Assembly (NCBI GenBank): GCA_003313425.1
Contig: NHZP01000011.1
Location: forward strand, 434,001 to 498,000
From: Pseudopyrenochaeta lycopersici
Lineage: Eukaryota > Ascomycota > Dothideomycetes > Pleosporales > Pseudopyrenochaetaceae
Direction of reading: 5' to 3'
Length of the DNA: 64,000 nucleotides
Shown here: piece after piece, positions 63,142 to 64,000 of the stretch
Layout of the letters: each line of letters begins with the position of its first letter
How positions within the stretch are numbered: position 1 is the stretch's first letter
Made by a program: the position numbers and the translations under genes
Notes under the pieces: generated by a model
Seen by the model: the letters and a program-made list of their open reading frames with translations, nothing else
What the model was told of the DNA's origin: nothing
The model's database searches: none

Positions 63142-64000
63142 CTACACGATTTCGATGCCTTCAAGCCAAGCATGGTCCAATGCCTGGCGAGCTGTAAACC
63201 GTTTGGAGGGATCCAGACAGGTTAACCCTAGAACTAAGTCTTTGAACGTCGAGTCAATATTTGCCCACTCTGAAAACGGCACATATGGGATATGATCTGC
63301 AGCTCGCTCTTCCCAAAGCATACCAAGAACCTCGCAATTTACCTCCTCATCACCAACATGCTTCATTAGTCCATTTAACCCTTCTTTGTCTCCAAAATAT
63401 GAGACCTGGCGCTGCAGGCGGATAAACTGAGGCAGTGCGCCTTTCGCTTGGTGTAGTTGGAAATCATCATCAGGTCCTAGTATGACCTGCCCGAGCATAG
63501 CGTAGACACACTCGTAATGTCAGCAATAGAAATTCTCTACCTAGAGTTGACACTTACCACCAGTCCAAATGAGTATAAATCAGATGGTTTATTAAGCTCT
63601 CCCTTAAAGTGCCCCTCGGGGCTGCGCCAATTATCATTGCCGGCCAGCACCCCTTTGATACATCTCGGCTTCGGGAGATGAGCTGCATTCTCAAGGTCGG
63701 AGATCTGCACCTGGTCGACTACGATATCTTGGTCAACATAGTGGTAATTAACCAAAATGTTATCGGGCTTCACGTCTAGGGACTGTTATTAGTTATCGTC
63801 AACTTGTAAAGCATGGGCTAAATGCCGTTTAGCATACCTAAGTGGACGATGTCACGATCGTGCAATTCAAGAATTCCTTGTAAACTGGTTTTAAGAATTT
63901 GCTTTCGAGCTCGAACTGAGATATGTTCCTTGACCAGGCTCATGAAGTCATTGACCAGATATTTGTATACAAATATCCGCTGAGCTGGGATAGTATCCAA
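63142..64000 (-). CDS. Protein kinase domain protein, 5' end off the window
   Basis: Three exons are visible (64000-63838, 63775-63558, 63510-63142), giving the last 249 residues; the start is outside the window. Introns are 62 and 47 nt. The C-lobe of a Ser/Thr kinase is clear: the catalytic loop reads IVHLDVKPDNILVNY (HLD for the usual HRD), the magnesium segment reads VQISDLENAA (DLE for DFG), then NWRSPEGHF in the APE position and KPSDLYSFGLV for helix F. The final CLDPSKRFTARQALDHAWL is a standard C-terminal kinase motif. The catalytic Asp, Lys and Asn are present, so activity is possible despite the altered motifs. Such degenerate-looking kinases form an expanded fungal group with unknown targets. 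Confidence 0.85.

Overview
The window is nuclear DNA from a filamentous ascomycete fungus (Pezizomycotina). Genes are split by introns of mostly 46-60 nt with GT/AG ends and CTAAC/CTGAC-type branch points, and several families are fungus-specific (Zn2Cys6 regulator, Dsc3, RRG9, DUF3632, MpaB-like oxygenase, Alt a 1-like secreted protein). The species cannot be fixed from the sequence. Gene models were assembled by hand from reading frames, splice signals and known family motifs; exon coordinates are in each entry.

Layout. 1-4866: a CCCH-type zinc finger gene running off the left edge, an MpaB-like oxygenase, and RRG9. 6219-9798: a small secreted protein and peroxisomal malate synthase. 10401-13113: a near-perfect hairpin, ribosomal protein eS8, and a weak hypothetical gene. 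13752-16540: a repeat-rich surface protein and a small protein with three repeats. 17814-22619: Dsc3, a Dabb protein, ISA1 and a secreted agmatinase-like enzyme. 23747-32526: a MATE transporter, an F-box-like protein, a GH76 mannanase, a 2.3-kb gap, and an HSP12-type protein. 32989-42994: a WBP11-like splicing factor, an orphan protein, a peroxisomal acyl-CoA ligase, a secreted HbpS/GlcG-like protein, a DUF3632 protein, and ribosomal protein eL24.

44870-62779 is the highlight: nine adjacent genes that together look like a trans-4-hydroxy-L-proline (and proline) catabolic cluster. It holds P5C dehydrogenase, a 4-hydroxy-2-oxoglutarate aldolase-like enzyme, a proline-type permease, an aspartate aminotransferase, a Zn2Cys6 regulator, a peroxisomal covalent-flavin amine oxidase, a mitochondrial-carrier-like membrane protein, proline/hydroxyproline dehydrogenase, and P5C reductase. 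The order of reactions (dehydrogenase, P5C dehydrogenase, transaminase, aldolase) is that of the animal mitochondrial hydroxyproline route ending in pyruvate and glyoxylate. Every promoter-containing intergenic region of the cluster carries at least one CGG-N8-CCG inverted repeat (nine in all), most 120-310 bp from a start codon. This is the expected signature of one Zn2Cys6 regulator controlling the whole set, including itself. The dehydrogenase has Cys where canonical proline dehydrogenases have a Tyr that disfavours hydroxyproline.

The right edge holds the 3' part of a protein kinase gene. No tRNA, rRNA, transposon or CRISPR was recognised.
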